DNA of 54,038 nucleotides, from NCBI GenBank assembly GCA_029243145.1, contig JAQWSQ010000031.1, positions 1 through 54,038 of the forward strand, read 5' to 3'. Origin of the DNA: Planctomycetaceae bacterium (GTDB lineage: Bacteria > Planctomycetota > Planctomycetia > Planctomycetales > Planctomycetaceae). Below are positions 19,301-29,700 of the stretch, one piece after another (the stretch's first letter is position 1; each line of letters opens with the position of its first letter). The notes beneath the pieces were generated by a model that saw only the letters and a list, made by a program, of their open reading frames with translations, was not told the origin of the DNA and did not search any database. The translations under genes and the position numbers were made by a program.

Positions 19301-20200
19301 ATCGGGAATCAGCTTGTCCAGCAATAACTCGTGTCGCATCCCCAAGCCGTTGCACTCTTGGCACATCCCGACGGGACTATTGAAACTGAAGAGTTGCGGT
19401 GATGGGGGCTCGTAACTGATGCCGCAATGTGTGCAGGCATACTTGGAACTGTAAAGCCGGTCGTCGAATTTGCTATCCTCTTTTTGGACGGCGACAAGCA
19501 ACGCTCCTTGTGATTGTTTCAGTGCCGTCTCGATGGTTTCGGCCAGTCGCGTGCGCGTCACGTTCCCGGCAACCAATCGATCAATGACGACTTCAATCGT
19601 GTGTTTCATGTGCCGACCGAGTTGCAGGTCGTCGGTCAATTGAGCGACTTCGCCATTCACGCGGGCACGAAGAAATCCCTGTTTGAGCAAATCTTCAAAC
19701 AGGTCTTTGTATTCCCCCTTCTGTTGCTGAATCAGAGGAGCCAGGACCAGATACTTCGTTCCTTCGGGTATTTGTTGCAACGATTCAAGTATTGTCTCTG
19801 ACGATTGCGCGGTAATTGGGCGGTCGCATTCAGTGCAGTGACCTTGCCCCACTCGTGCGAACAACACGCGCAGATAATCGTAAATCTCGGTGATCGTGCC
19901 AACGGTACTTCGCGGATTACGTCCGCTCGTTTTCTGTTGAATGGAGATTGACGGTGCGAGTCCTTGAATCAAATCCACATTCGGTTTGGGCATCTGGCCC
20001 AAAAATTGTCGCGCGTAGGCTGAGAGGGATTCGACATATCGGCGTTGCCCCTCGGCATACAGGGTGTCAAACGCGAGCGAACTTTTCCCCGAGCCAGAAA
20101 CGCCCGTCATTACGACCAGCTTGTTGCGGGGGATCACCAAGTCGACGTTTTGGAGATTGTGCTCACGCGCGCCGCGAATCGTAATGTCGGAGAGAGTCAT
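13319..20200 (-). CDS. uvrA: Tandem-duplicated UvrA (two full UvrA units fused) with novel C-terminal domain
   Basis: The 2,293-residue protein contains two complete UvrA units. Unit 1 (to about residue 980) has Walker [10 protein letters not shown] near residue 35, an N-terminal zinc site with CTECDRPI, signatures [12 protein letters not shown] and [12 protein letters not shown], and zinc-finger cysteines around CEACEGHGS. Unit 2 (from about residue 1005) repeats everything, with Walker [10 protein letters not shown] and zinc site CPDCH. Ordinary UvrA is about 940 residues and works as a dimer, so this is a covalent dimer for nucleotide-excision damage recognition. Residues about 1940-2293 form an extra region with two related copies of a small domain. 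It overlaps the convergent kinase gene by four bases. Confidence 0.95.
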   Translation of the reverse strand: MTLSDITIRGAREHNLQNVDLVIPRNKLVVMTGVSGSGKSSLAFDTLYAEGQRRYVESLSAYARQFLGQMPKPNVDLIQGLAPSISIQQKTSGRNPRSTVGTITEIYDYLRVLFARVGQGHCTECDRPITAQSSETILESLQQIPEGTKYLVLAPLIQQQKGEYKDLFEDLLKQGFLRARVNGEVAQLTDDLQLGRHMKHTIEVVIDRLVAGNVTRTRLAETIETALKQSQGALLVAVQKEDSKFDDRLYSSKYACTHCGISYEPPSPQLFSFNSPVGMCQECNGLGMRHELLLDKLIPDSSKTLWSGAIDLLGPISKIGRWKKHLYKGIARAIEEDLELEKDTLLKTEWSELPEEARQLFLYGTGDRNITYEWGHSGGTWKHGGTFEGIVEELLESYRSTRNPMRRRQIEKYLDFRDCTACAGERLNSQARSVRLSTSKASFARKKADRSLSLGDVCHLSLDKAHGFFEGLVLDDMQQIIAEEAIKEIRGRLEFLLRCGLNYLTLDRKAPTLSGGESQRIRLASQIGCGLVGVIYILDEPSIGLHPRDNTMLLDSLCELRDQGNTVIVVEHDEETMRAADQIIDFGPGPGVRGGEVVAQGSLTQVMKTKKSVTGAYLSGKRTIEVPKERREGNGHVIKMTGARHNNLKDVDVEIPLGKFVCVTGVSGSGKSSLLNDILWQAVNRDINGGKGMPGDHDKIEGFKHIDKAIDIDQSPIGRTPRSNPATYVKLFDEIRTLYTKLPESKLRGYKPGRFSFNVASGRCEACEGHGSNKLEMDFLADIWVTCPVCEGKRFHHETLEVKYKGKSIADVLNMDIQEALEHFENHPKIHRLLQTLHDVGLDYLKLGQPSPTLSGGEAQRIKLARELGKRSTGQTLYLLDEPTTGLHFADVEKLLEVLHGFVDAGNTVLVVEHNSDVIKTADWVIDLGPEGGEGGGSIIAEGPPEKIAKTKKSHTGAALLPFIPALATKAKSKRLSAPTDSPVMKQLARRTPVKEFKNIEVTGARQHNLQNLDVNIPREQMSVFCGPSGSGKTSLAMDTIYAEGQRRYVESLSSYARQFLGRMPKPRVEHIQGLSPAIAIEQKNTGSTPRATVGTITEIYDHLRVLFARLGDQYCPDCHIPVESQTTDQVIDRLMEFDTGTKIILLAPQEVAINRTFQSVWENLQAEGFTRVRVDGEIHRLEDVPEMDHKRYHEVAVVVDRVTVDPKKRGRLADSVETALDHGRGFMIALVENDDDSVAERPFSLARFCHSCERSFEEHSPHHFSFNSSLGWCPACEGLGTESGSTLIEQLIDLDKTVADGAILAWPTFEENPAFAEIMQAVCDHYEIPTDEYVDYLESKQRRILLFGGDADEWIPLDKTGRQKIRFKGLMSALEEASQLSYTYRRKLQGQLSQGQCSVCRGSRLQDEAAAVQLHGQTIDDVCRKPLNETIEFFDSIVLSKREKQIAGDLLSEARNRLSFLIDVGLDYLNLGRSLPTLSGGEAQRIRLAGQLGRALTGVLYVLDEPTIGLHPRDNRRLLEALKKLRDLGNTLVLVEHDREVLEASDRLYDFGPGAGRLGGTIVGEGTHKGLQRSKTSLTGRYLANKEEIPIPESRRTSGVKSDQPPGGGWLELLGVRHRNLRDVDLQIPLGTMTCVTGVSGSGKSSLIEETLARAVNRHFSKSGDEPGEHADLLGVQNLNKLVVVDQKPLGSTPASNPATYTGVFDYIRDLFTRLPEAKVRGYRPGRFSFNRAGGRCDDCEGNGQICVEMHFLPDVWVECETCKGRRFNQETLDVKFRGKSIADVLEMSIGEANELFNNVPKIRQYLATLCAIGLDYLTLGQSAPTLSGGEAQRVKLAAELARPQTGKTLYLLDEPTTGLHFDDIRKLLKVLGSLVEAGNSVVVIEHNLDVIKCADWIVDVGPEAGDGGGWIVAAGTPEQITGLEKLPGDKDEPYCFTTDHPSWTADILKPVLKQGKRAQAEIFNVDDVAAKKAGDLELRHIGKDEKMPWERDGQKWHTQDRRSHNGNECQWEGGALLSVVERINKHKQFPDINWKNRAVVEMTAEGKSSTWFLHAMTGEEWLLTFKFRVKKNTFKQAKLDEAINLPPLDEVDELPVYGKTKRVRVKNKNGPWQEVQIAVHWEEEIDTPEFWEFLETAMESYLKQVSAEKLNVEDLSPWKVLGRKWHFKRIGFPSNKRVLWKNETLESLEELLNQTFPKADWDWQNKTIVNITPAGSSTSLSINTKRREGIDLKLPAEAEQFALGQIAGLGSKRDIVAKSDGSEEITIRFRTVDQASSPELLQFLREYAKRA

Positions 20201-20436
20201 GCCTGGTGCGATTTCGGGATGGGAGAGAGTTCTTGTTCTGTAGCAAAGGTCTGATTATAGGAGTGGGGTAAAGCAGGTAGCAACTGAACACTCACGAGAG
20301 AGATGGATTCCATTGGCGATCCCCCATTTTCCGTGATTTTGCCACTGCATTGACACTGACTGTCAGGATGCGAAAATGCGTTCTCGATATTCAAGACACA
20401 AAAACAAAACGCAGCCATCACCAGGAGTGATTAACG

Positions 20437-20652
20437 ATGAGTGGCCCTATTGTACGCACAGGAACAACCCCATTATTCTGGGAAAACTACGACAAAGTCT
20501 TCGGCGATGAAGGTGAGAAGTCCAAAGGCAAGAAGGGCAAAAAGAAAAAGGCCGCCAAAAAGAAGTCTGTGAAGAAGAAGGCAACCAAAAAGAAAACAGC
20601 AAAGAAGAAGGTCGCTAAGAAAAAAGCGACTAAAAAGAAAAGCAAGAGGTAA
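20437..20652 (+). CDS. Lysine-rich histone H1-like small protein
   Basis: The 71-residue protein has a short N-terminal head (MSGPIVRTGTTPLFWENYDKVFG) and a tail made almost only of KKKAxKKK repeats. Such Lys/Ala tails resemble bacterial histone H1-like proteins that coat nucleic acid. The head is non-repetitive and contains aromatic residues, suggesting a defined contact surface, and similar small proteins are common in planctomycetes in my memory. A REP-like repeat follows immediately downstream. Confidence 0.7.
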   Translation: MSGPIVRTGTTPLFWENYDKVFGDEGEKSKGKKGKKKKAAKKKSVKKKATKKKTAKKKVAKKKATKKKSKR

Positions 20653-20682
20653 TTCAATCTAGGGGTGAGGGTTTTCTGCTCC

Positions 20683-20706
20683 GTCGGGCAGGGGCCTTCC
20701 TACCGA
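20683..20706. repeat. REP-like repeat copy A
   Basis: The motif GTCGGGCAGGGGCCTTCCTA then CCGA shares GGGCAGGGGCCT and the trailing CCGA with the copy at 21332-21356, in the same orientation. The ends TCGG and CCGA can pair. Confidence 0.55.
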
Positions 20707-20856
20707 TTTTAAGTCTTTGCAAGGTGGCTGGGGCGTGTTGACATTTGTGATGAAGTGAGAGCAGCTTTGCAAATTCGCTTGCATGTGCCTGCTCTCTCGC
20801 ACGGCCCCAGATGAAAGTAGTGCTCGATAATTTCCTGAATCAATTAAAGGTTCGGC

Positions 20857-21327
20857 ATGAGTCAAGACAATGACGCAAGATTACAGTTTGCAGAATTTCT
20901 AACGCGTCTTGCAAATGGAAGAGACCAGAGCACCGAATGGTCGGAGTACGTCGCAACTCACTATTCCGACCCATTTCTAGAGGAAATACGTCGCTGTGTT
21001 ATGAGATTAAGGCATTATTCGACGGCGGTGTGGGGAGACCAAGCATCAAGCGACACACTTCTGAGTTGGGCCGATGCTCTGCGACTTTCAATTGACAGTC
21101 CTCTTCAACCACATAATCACTCATACATCAGTCTGCGGATGACCGCTTCGGAGTTTGTAATGCTTGATTGCATGCTTCGGCGATTCTCGGAAACAGATGA
21201 ATTTATGATCAAAGACAACGCGGAACGTCAAGCACTTTATAACCTTCAATGCCTGTGCGAAAGTTATCCTGCGCATTCAGAGCTTCCCGCTATATCAATC
21301 GCGAGAGAAGAACTGCTCGGTCAATAA
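20857..21327 (+). CDS. Hypothetical protein, no family recognised
   Basis: A 156-residue soluble, mostly helical protein with no signal peptide or membrane segment. Segments such as FLEEIRRCVMRLRHYSTAVW and SYISLRMTASEFVMLDCMLR are predicted helices. It is preceded by AAAGG and framed by two direct REP-like repeats (20683-20706 and 21332-21356), which suggests an accessory insertion. I cannot assign a function. Confidence 0.55.
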   Translation: MSQDNDARLQFAEFLTRLANGRDQSTEWSEYVATHYSDPFLEEIRRCVMRLRHYSTAVWGDQASSDTLLSWADALRLSIDSPLQPHNHSYISLRMTASEFVMLDCMLRRFSETDEFMIKDNAERQALYNLQCLCESYPAHSELPAISIAREELLGQ

Positions 21328-21331
21328 AGTT

Positions 21332-21356
21332 CGTAGGGCAGGGGCCTGTCTGCCGA
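21332..21356. repeat. REP-like repeat copy B
   Basis: The motif CGTAGGGCAGGGGCCTGTCT followed by GCCGA matches copy A in its GGGCAGGGGCCT core, same orientation. GGCAG and CTGCC within it can form a short stem. It begins five bases after the stop codon of the 156-residue gene. Confidence 0.55.
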
Positions 21357-21445
21357 AAATAAGAAGTGTGAGAAAAATGTGTGCGAGCTGCGGGGGAAAT
21401 GTGATATCTTGAAGGTGATCTCTTAAGTAGGAAGAGAAGTCGCCA

Positions 21446-21936
21446 ATGAATGCTCCTCATCATTCTACCACTTACGATTCAACCGGCAGAGCGAATGCTT
21501 CCGCCCATGAAAATTCTGCCGCGAAATTCTGGCCCAGAAGGTTTGTGACCTGCGCAGCAACTTACTACTTGCTCAGCGCGTTGACGTTGCCGATTGTTAA
21601 TCGGATCTGGCTCGGTGAAATACCCTTACTTGCCCTCATTCAATTGCCGAAGTCATTTCTGAAATCGGCCATCCACACGCCTATGATGTCAGCGATGAAT
21701 TCGCACTCGTATGTTCGGCCTCTCCAGATTACGGCGCCACGCATAGCTGGGCGATGGCTATCATGGTCACTCTTCCCGCGCTGTTTATCATCGCACTTCT
21801 TTGGGCAGTTCCAAGATTGCCACAACAACGAACTCTGATTGTTGCGTTGTTGGTTTGCGCGGGCATTGACGCTGTGGTCACGCTTTGGTTTGACAGCGTT
21901 TCTCACCTGAAACTTTATAATGCGATGTATTTCTAA
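21446..21936 (+). pseudogene. Frameshifted small multi-pass membrane protein
   Basis: The first frame starts at an ATG with a good GGAAGAG ribosome site and gives a polar head then a helix (YYLLSALTLPIVNRIWLG). It degenerates after about 21630. A second frame, open from about 21611, continues with AEVISEIGHPHAYDVSDEFA, then two hydrophobic helices and a stop at 21934-21936. Joining the two by adding one base between about 21617 and 21640 gives a coherent roughly 163-residue protein with three membrane helices. No homopolymer lies at the junction, so a real deletion is more likely than a sequencing slip. Function unknown. Confidence 0.55.
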
Positions 21937-21995
21937 CCGTTATCTTGTTTTGGGTCTGATGATTTCATATATGGCTTTAACTTGACTGAGCAACA

Positions 21996-22436
21996 ATGCC
22001 TTTAACGTTAATCATCCAAGAGAGTTTCGAGCGATCCATTCTCCTCTATCGTGATCTGGTGGACTCTCTCGGCGAAGAAAGTTTGGATTCCAAACTGCCG
22101 AGCCTTCCTTCAAACACTATGGGTTCGCAATTGTGGTGTGTTGTGGGAGCCAGGGAGAGTTACACCAATGCAATTCGGGCCAACGAATGGTCGGGCTTCA
22201 GTTGCTCGCTAAACTCAACGACAAAAAAAGAGTTAGTTGCCGATGCGCTGCGAAGTTCTGCTGATGGTCTCTCGGAAGCTTTGCAGAAAACTGAGAATTT
22301 CACCGATGTCCAGAATCGATTGATGATCGACCTGCTGGAACATGAAACGGCACACCACGGACAGCTGATTCGCTATCTTTACGGCTTAGGAATCGCCATT
22401 CCCGATAGCTGGAAGACGAAATACGCTTTAGAGTAA
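21996..22436 (+). CDS. DinB-superfamily protein
   Basis: The 146-residue protein fits a DinB four-helix bundle: helix 1 SFERSILLYRDLVDSLGEE, a central SQLWCVVGARESY in place of the first His ligand region, and a final MIDLLEHETAHHGQLIRYLYGLGIAIPDSWK. The C-terminal H-x3-H-type motif (HETAHHGQ) is the usual metal-ligand cluster. DinB proteins are metal-dependent thiol S-transferases or of unknown role. It belongs to the accessory-looking region between uvrA and the alpha-2-macroglobulin gene. Confidence 0.7.
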   Translation: MPLTLIIQESFERSILLYRDLVDSLGEESLDSKLPSLPSNTMGSQLWCVVGARESYTNAIRANEWSGFSCSLNSTTKKELVADALRSSADGLSEALQKTENFTDVQNRLMIDLLEHETAHHGQLIRYLYGLGIAIPDSWKTKYALE

Positions 22437-22742
22437 TCTTCAGAATTTATTGAAGAGGAGGGCTCACCGCGTTCGTCCCCAGGTACACATACTGTATGTT
22501 GTCCGCGTCCTTAGCGACTCCGCGATTTAAACTCATTCCCCTGCCGACTTCCGTCGGCGTCTATGATCTCTTTTACCCTTTACGTTTCTTTTGTCCCTTT
22601 GCGACTTTGCGTCGTAAAAATGATCTCATACTCTTGAACTCTCGGCTGTTTGTGAAACAGGACCGACAGAGACGTTTTAGCCTGATCGATATTTCGTTGG
22701 GTGGCTGTTTTCCATACTACGATTGGTACTGACTTCTATCTA
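22437..22742. other. Intergenic stretch with hairpins and a solo repeat
   Basis: No credible gene. It contains an inverted repeat ACATAC-T-GTATGT at 22487-22499, a perfect six-base stem GCCGAC/GTCGGC at 22543-22558 with loop TTCC (no U-run follows), and a solo GxxExxY-type repeat at 22578-22617. The convergent DinB (+) and FkbM (-) genes end at its borders, so a terminator is expected but not obvious. Confidence 0.5.
22578..22617. repeat. Solo copy of the GxxExxY-cassette repeat
   Basis: Its right half reads CCCTTTGCGACTTTGCGTCG, close to the right repeat of the 862-1368 cassette (CTCTTTGCGGCTTTGCGTCA), with a similar TTTCTTTTGT lead-in. No GxxExxY gene is adjacent, so it is a solo end or a scar. 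Confidence 0.55.
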
Positions 22743-23537
22743 TCATTCGAGACTCGCCAATAACATGCCATCAGGTTGCTCTGGAACTTCACATTCCGAG
22801 TAGCTGATGTGATAATTGAATGATCGGAGTAATTTTTCACAATCTTGATGAATTGCCCCGCCATGAGTTCCAATCAGTATTTTTTGTATATTACTATCGG
22901 CGATTGCTACTGCTCCACCTCGAAGAGCCGCCAGTTCGAGCCCCTGAATATCCATTTGTAGGAAATGAATCGTTTCACTGATTTGATGAACGATCTGATC
23001 AAGTGTTTTAGTTTCAACCGTGATCACCGGAATATCATTACCTGAATTATCACTCGATCCAAATAACCTTGCTCTCAAATGTGAAGGCTTCAGCCAAGCC
23101 AATAGGGAAGTCTCCGTCGACTTCTTCGGTTTTGATACTCGCCCGGGTATTAATTGACTTCCAAAATCTTTTTCCAGAAACAATGAGCTTCCGGGGATAT
23201 CAGAAACTGCATAAGGGAACATCGTGATTTTTTCGAGATTGATACCGTTGAGAGTCAGATTTTCTTGACAGCATTGCCGATGTCGTTTTAGAGGTTCCAC
23301 TGCGTAGAATCGCAGGTCCGGTCGTTCTTTGTACGCCAAGATCAAGTAATATCCGATGGCGCATCCAATGTTCAGATAGACGGAATCGTCTGGTAAATTC
23401 TGAATTTGCTTGAGAAATAACTCTTCCTCGACAGGCTCATGAAGATTGTGCTTGAGATATCTTTCTCTTTGTCCCACCGTCAAATGATCATCGAAAACGA
23501 GAACACCGTTGTCGAATTGATGTATCTGCCGCTTCAT
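22743..23537 (-). CDS. FkbM-family methyltransferase
   Basis: The 264-residue protein has the SAM-binding strand and loop VYLNIGCAIGYYLILA, the acidic turn FYAVEPLKRH, and the family hallmark FLQMDIQGLELAALRGG. FkbM enzymes O-methylate sugars or polyketides. There is no signal peptide, so it is cytoplasmic. It is a single gene without adjacent glycan genes; the glycosyltransferase-like gene is 19 kb away. The substrate is unknown. The DNA looks slightly more AT-rich than its neighbours, which is compatible with transfer. Confidence 0.85.
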   Translation of the reverse strand: MKRQIHQFDNGVLVFDDHLTVGQRERYLKHNLHEPVEEELFLKQIQNLPDDSVYLNIGCAIGYYLILAYKERPDLRFYAVEPLKRHRQCCQENLTLNGINLEKITMFPYAVSDIPGSSLFLEKDFGSQLIPGRVSKPKKSTETSLLAWLKPSHLRARLFGSSDNSGNDIPVITVETKTLDQIVHQISETIHFLQMDIQGLELAALRGGAVAIADSNIQKILIGTHGGAIHQDCEKLLRSFNYHISYSECEVPEQPDGMLLASLE

Positions 23538-23701
23538 ATTAATCCTTAGGGGACTCAGGGGCGTTTCATGAATATTGAATTACGGATACCAAAATTGGAT
23601 CGTTAGTTGTGATTCACAAGGAGAATCACTTTGATTAAACATACATCGATCATAGCTATCAATTAGAAATCTGTGAACACGAAGAATTCATATGAAATGT
23701 G

Positions 23702-26700
23702 TCACTCTTCCGCATCGACGATCCTCAATTTGATCTCGTCAGAGTTTGCCCGCAATTCCGGGGCGTACATCGCTTCGGCTTGAGCGGGTAGAGCACTAAA
23801 CTTGCCCGGGATCTCGGCCCGCAGGCGATAACTGACCGAGTGTTTGCCTCGCGGTAGCGCTCGCACGAAGATCGCCACCTTCTCATCGCGAAACTCGCGA
23901 TAGGAGCGGATCGAATCGTTCGCGTAACCACTGGTGAGTGTGACCGGTTCGAAGCCGGCGGCTTTGAAGTCCTCGAAAATCAGATATTCGTAATCGTTCT
24001 TCGATTCGATAATCAATTCGACTTCGACCAAATCGCCCGAAGTTAGCTCGGCGAGATTGACCAGTTCTTCTTTGATGTAACGCTCTTCCTGTTGGGATAC
24101 CACTTGGCCGCTGGAACCAACGACCTTGCCGTCACGGTCGTCGCGAGTCAGTTTGTAATACTTCCGTTCGACTTTCACTTCCAGACCCGCCTTAGTGATA
24201 AAGTCTTCCAGCGTGAAGTTGGTCAGGTAGGCGTTGTAGTAGAGTGGGCCTTTTCCTTTGCGTTTCAGTTCCAGCGTGTGCGGCCCCGATTCGATGTCGT
24301 CACCCGTCAGCACAAACTTGTTATCGAATGTGAAGAGGTCTTCTCCGGTGACGGCCACTTCTTTTCGTTTTTTGCCATCCAGCCAGACTTCGATGGTCAT
24401 GTCGGGTTTGTCTTCACCGCTGGCGACCAGGTATTCGGCCAGTGCTTCAATCGCATACGCTGTATCACGTGTACTGTTCCAGTAAGTCGAGTGCTTACGG
24501 TTGTTAAGCAGATACTTAACCAGTCGGGACGCTTTCACGCCTTTCGGTTCTGTCCGGGTCAATAATTTCAGATAGAAGGAGTTGGATTCGATGGAACTGC
24601 CGTACCAGTACCACCAGCCTGAAACTTCGTCGTTCAGATACGCGGTTTCGTTCTCTTCATCCTGAACGAGGAACTGATCGATATTGCGGATAATCATTTC
24701 CAAGCGCGCCGCTGATTTTTGTTTGTGCAGAGCCAAGCCGTACAACGATTTTGCATACAACGCGAGGCCAATCCGATCGCGGTAGAGATAATCGTCCATG
24801 CGGTCATCGACGATGCCCGCATCCACCAACGCCATGTAAATGAATGCGTCGAGATTGTCGGCTTTCGTTTTATACGGTTTCTTCTTCCTCTGTTCGGTCT
24901 TCAGGTCACCCGTTTTCAGCAATTCGATTTGGCGATCCTGATATCGCTTGAGCCATTGGACTCCTCTTTCCAAAGTGCCGGGAACAATGGCAACGCCGTT
25001 CTCTTTGGCAACTTGCAAGCCATGCACGACCGTGACAGTCGTATGAGGCCAAGATCGTTCACCCCAACCGGAGAACCAGCCCCAGCCTCCGTCAGTCAAT
25101 TGCATTTGTGTGAGTCGTTGGACGCCCTCGTCCACCATTTTAGAGACTTCGTCTTCATTGAAGACGGGATTACGATTCCAATGTTTCCACTGTTTGGCTC
25201 GCTCGCCGTCGTCACCAATTTCCTGAGCATTCAAATTCGTACGTTTGTCCTGAATCGCCTTCAGATCGAGATCCATACGTTTCAGAATGTTCTGCGTAAT
25301 GACTGTGGGTAGGAAGCGGTTCAATGTTTGCTCGGTACAGCCGTATGGGAATTCCACCATGTAAGGCAACGCATCAACCATTGCTCCTGCCAATGTGGGT
25401 GAGTACCGAACTTCGAGACGCGATTGTTCGGGACGGCGTTCCGCGGGAACGACCATCTCAATTTTCGCAGAATTTGCATCTTGCCGAATGACTCCTGTGT
25501 AAGACTCGGTTTTCAGGATGCCGTGGACATAAACGGGGAATGACATTTCCATAGCGTCGGATTCTTCATCAGTCAGTCCTTTGATACGAATAGTCACTTC
25601 ACCTTCATCGACGGCTTTGACGCGCCAATCAACGCGGGTTTCACCATCTGCGGCCACGGTCACTGTGCGGACGAGATCGTCCATCGGCTTAAGTTGACTG
25701 CCTTCGAGTTCCAGACGAACTTCGACCTCTTTTGCGGTGTCCAGATAATTGTGGACATTGGCCGAGAGAATCACTTCATCGGTCTGAGTGAAGAAACGAG
25801 GTGCTTGCAATCGGACCAGCAGATTTTTGCTGGTGATGAATTCGGTACTTCCCTCGCCGACTTCAGTCCCTTTGCCCATTGTCCAGGTGCGGACCTTCCA
25901 CGTTGTCAGACTGTCGGGGAGTGGGAATTCCACTTCTGCCGTGCCATCTTCATTGGTCGTGACATTGGTGGTCCAATACGCCGTGTCGGCAAAGTTTTTG
26001 CGGACGGTTGGCTGAACTTGTCCACCACCACTACTCCCGGGAGCGTTTTTATCAGCGATTTCATCTCCCAAACCAGCGCCATCGGCTTCCATCATCATCT
26101 TTGATGTTGCTGGCATTGGCGAGCTTGTTGGCATGGCACTCAGTTTTGACATTCTCGAACCGAGCCCACTATCTCGCGTGGCAAAACCTTCCTTCTCGTC
26201 TGCGACCAGCCGATCAACGATGTTGCCGAAGACTCCAAGTTGCACCATTGGTAGTTCCTGATTTTTGTAGAGCGGGTAGGAACTCATTTGCAACGATGAT
26301 TGAAAGTTTCGAGAGAATGATCGGCGCCATTTCCAGAAGAATTCACGAATATCGCGACTGTTGGAACCACCAGAAATGTATTCGATGCTCTTATCGTAGA
26401 CCGTCAAAATGGTCGAACCGATAAACGGTTCACCTGCTTCATCGGTGAACTTCAACTTCAACTTGGAGTTCTTGCCGGGCAGATACTCGGGTTGCTCCGA
26501 AGCGACTTCAACATTCACAATCTTCCCGGACGGAGGAACAATAATCTCCCTCGCGACATTATGAACCCGCCCGTTGAAAACGGTAATTGCTTCCACGAAC
26601 ACGTTGGGTCGGTCGGCTTCGGAAATGTCCAAAGTGTGGACGGCGCTTTTTCCAGTCATCTTGATCACCACCGGTTTGGAAGCCACGCCGTTTGACGAGC

Positions 26701-29700
26701 GTTCGAACAACAAGACCGTCGCTCCGATGCGGTTGGTGTTGATCAACAGTTTGACTTTGTCCCCCGGTTCGTACTCTTTCTTGTCGGCAATTAACTCCAG
26801 GTCGTTAAAGCGGAAGTCGGCAGCGTTAAAGTTTTCACCGCGAACCAGAAAGACATAAGCTCCTTCAATTTCGTTTCCTTTGGAATCGGTCACCACATGG
26901 GACAATCGATATTGACCGGCAGAATTGAGTTTCACTTTGAGCAGAGCTTCGCCCTGGGCGTCGGTATCGAGTTCCCACTGTTCGACTTCAGTCTCTTGTG
27001 GCTTTCCGCTTTTGTTGTAATGAACGCGGAAGAGCTTTGCGAGTCCTTTGCCTGCGACCGGTTTTTGATCGAGAGTCTGCGCTTTGAAGCGAAACTCGGC
27101 TGTTTCACGCTCGTTGTAGTAACCACGATTCGGCCAGACGAAGACTTTGAATGGCTCCCGGGCGACCAATACATTCCCCTGTCCGACAATCGTGCGTCGA
27201 GATTGATCAACCACTTCGGCTGTGATCGAGTATTGATGGTCTTGATCGCCGTGAACGGCTTTGGCGAGGGAACTATCAATTTTGATTTCGACGGTTCCAT
27301 CGGGACCAATTTCGACATCGTCTTCCATGACGATTTCTGGCGGGTCTTGTCTCCAACCCCACCAGGGATAAATGGGTGACAGACAGCCCCATTTGTTCCA
27401 ACCAGGATACCAATTGTATTCAGAAGCAAACCACCAGTAACCCGGTTCGTAAAACCAGTCCCACGAATGGCTGGGGAACCAGCGGCTATCATGTTTCGTT
27501 CGAGTCACCTTGTAATGCACTTTGGCATTCGTGACGGGGGCCCCAAAGAAATAGCGGGCAGAGATCTTCGCCGGGATAACCTCTCCTAACTGGACAGGTT
27601 CTGTGGGGGCGTCCACAGTCACCTCATACTCGGGCTTTTTATACTCCTCGACACGGAAGCTTCCACTTCCATGAAACTGATTCGTCTTTCTTAATATCAC
27701 TTGGTAAGCGCCCAGCATGGCATCGTCTTCAAGTTTCAGTTCGTCGGCGTAGCCGCCGAATTGGTCGAGTGTGACCTGCTTCTCGACGATCTTCTCACCG
27801 CGTGGATTTATGACTTCCAGCGTCACCTCCATGTTCTTCCACGGATCTTGAAAGTCAGGGTCATAATTGGCGGTGCGGACCCAGACTTTGTATTCGACGT
27901 TATCATTGGGGCGATAAATGGGACGGTCCGAAACGAAGTAGACTTTGGGACTGGTGGGCCGATTATTTGATCGTCCGCCATCGTAGAAACGATCGAAACC
28001 ATAAAACGCAAAACGATCTCCCTTGCGTGCGATCATTAGCCAATTATGATTGGAGTGAACCTTTTCGTTGGATGCGATCAGCAAGCCGTCGCGATCCGTG
28101 AAGCGGGCGAATTGTTGGAATTTGGTCGACCAAGTGGCATCGTTGCGATCTGTTTTATAACCAAAAAATTCGACGTTTGCTTTCTCGACTTGTTTCCCAT
28201 TCCCCGAGTCAGAGACATACACCATCTCGCCACCTTCGATTCGCTTTTTGACGATGGCCAGATCACTGACCCAGACAACCATGCGGATTTCATTACCACC
28301 TTTCATTTGTCCGGTCACAAGATATGCGCCTGCGTTTTCCAGCGGAGCGTTGACCATGATCAGGTCGTCGCGATGTTCGGTAGGCGGGTCGAGTTTTAAT
28401 TTCCATTCAGCAATTGTTTCTAAAATGTATTTCTTCTCGTCTTGTTGGACGATTCGATAGCCAATGTTGCCGATGTTCATCCGTTGATAGTCGGGACGTG
28501 TGATGCCTTTTGAGACGCGTTTAATGTAATCCTTTACATCTTCCAGTAATTGAGGGACATCGAGTTTTTTCGCTGTGAAGGAAACTTCGTTTCCGTTGCG
28601 ATAACGGAACGGCAATTCGACCGCTTGCCCTTCAGCGACGACTCCCATCCCTTCGAATTGACACCAGTGGCCGATGATTTGATCGAGAGCCTGCTGGCGA
28701 TGCTTGTTGGGTCCTGGGCCGTGCTTGGCAATGACCAGCTTCCACATTTCGGCGGCGCGTGGGTACTGACGACGATTGGTATAGATGCGGGCCAATATCT
28801 GCATCGCAGTGGATTGATGAGTATTTTTTTCAGCAGCGATTTCTTTGTAGATGGCAATAAAATTGAATTCGTCCGGTAAGGTGAACCTCTTGATGCCGGT
28901 TGCCAGTTGTGCCGAAGTTTCTGAGTCGGTCAGCGTGTGAACGGCGTACGGTCCAGAACTCTGTTCATCCTCTTCGCTGTCGGTAGCGGCCGAAACGGGA
29001 ACGACTGGACGATGGCCAGACATCGTTTGCGCGCCGAATTGTTCCTCTAAAAAATTGGCCCAAGTGGTTTTCATTTGCCATTTGGCAGACGGAGTGATAC
29101 GAACGATCTCAGTAAGGCACCAGCGATAGCGTTCGCCGTCATTCTTTGCGGCGGTGAACGATGCAGGGAGTTGATAATAAACGGGATTGCCCTCGGCATC
29201 GACGGGAGCCCCAAGAGGAACATTTTGACGACCGTAGTAGACAGTGTTGTCTTCGTAATCGGGCAAGGTTTCAAAGTCGGTGAGGAGTTGCAATTTCCAA
29301 GAATTTCGACCGTAACCGCGATCCATTAATATGGAAGAAAGTTGTCGATAAAGCCCTGCGACTTCATGGGCGGCAGCAGTCTCATCGTCTTTGGTGATCA
29401 GCTTGCGAGCATCATTCAGCCAAATGAGAGCTTGTGCGCGGTCTCGCTTTTCGGACGAGACCCACTCTCCTCCCCCACGCTGATTTCCGCGTTCATACTC
29501 TTGGGTGATGATGGTGCCGTAATGAGGAGTTGACCGGATCGCTTGAGCGGCTGAAGTCAAAGCACGCCAATTGTCCTGATGCAAATCGACAAATTCGGTC
29601 AAATAGGGATCAATTTCTGCGACACGGTTCAGACGTTGCAGCGCCTGAACTCCCTCTCGAAGATCTGCACCGACTTTCTTGGGATCGGTTGCCTCATTCA

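Noticed and set aside
22487..22499. ACATAC-T-GTATGT as a LexA-type SOS operator
   Set aside because: It does not match a LexA box I can justify and does not lie upstream of a plausible SOS gene.
22496..22732. 78-codon plus-strand frame in the DinB-FkbM spacer
   Set aside because: It runs through the solo GxxExxY-type repeat and a hairpin, has no ribosome site and no recognisable sequence.
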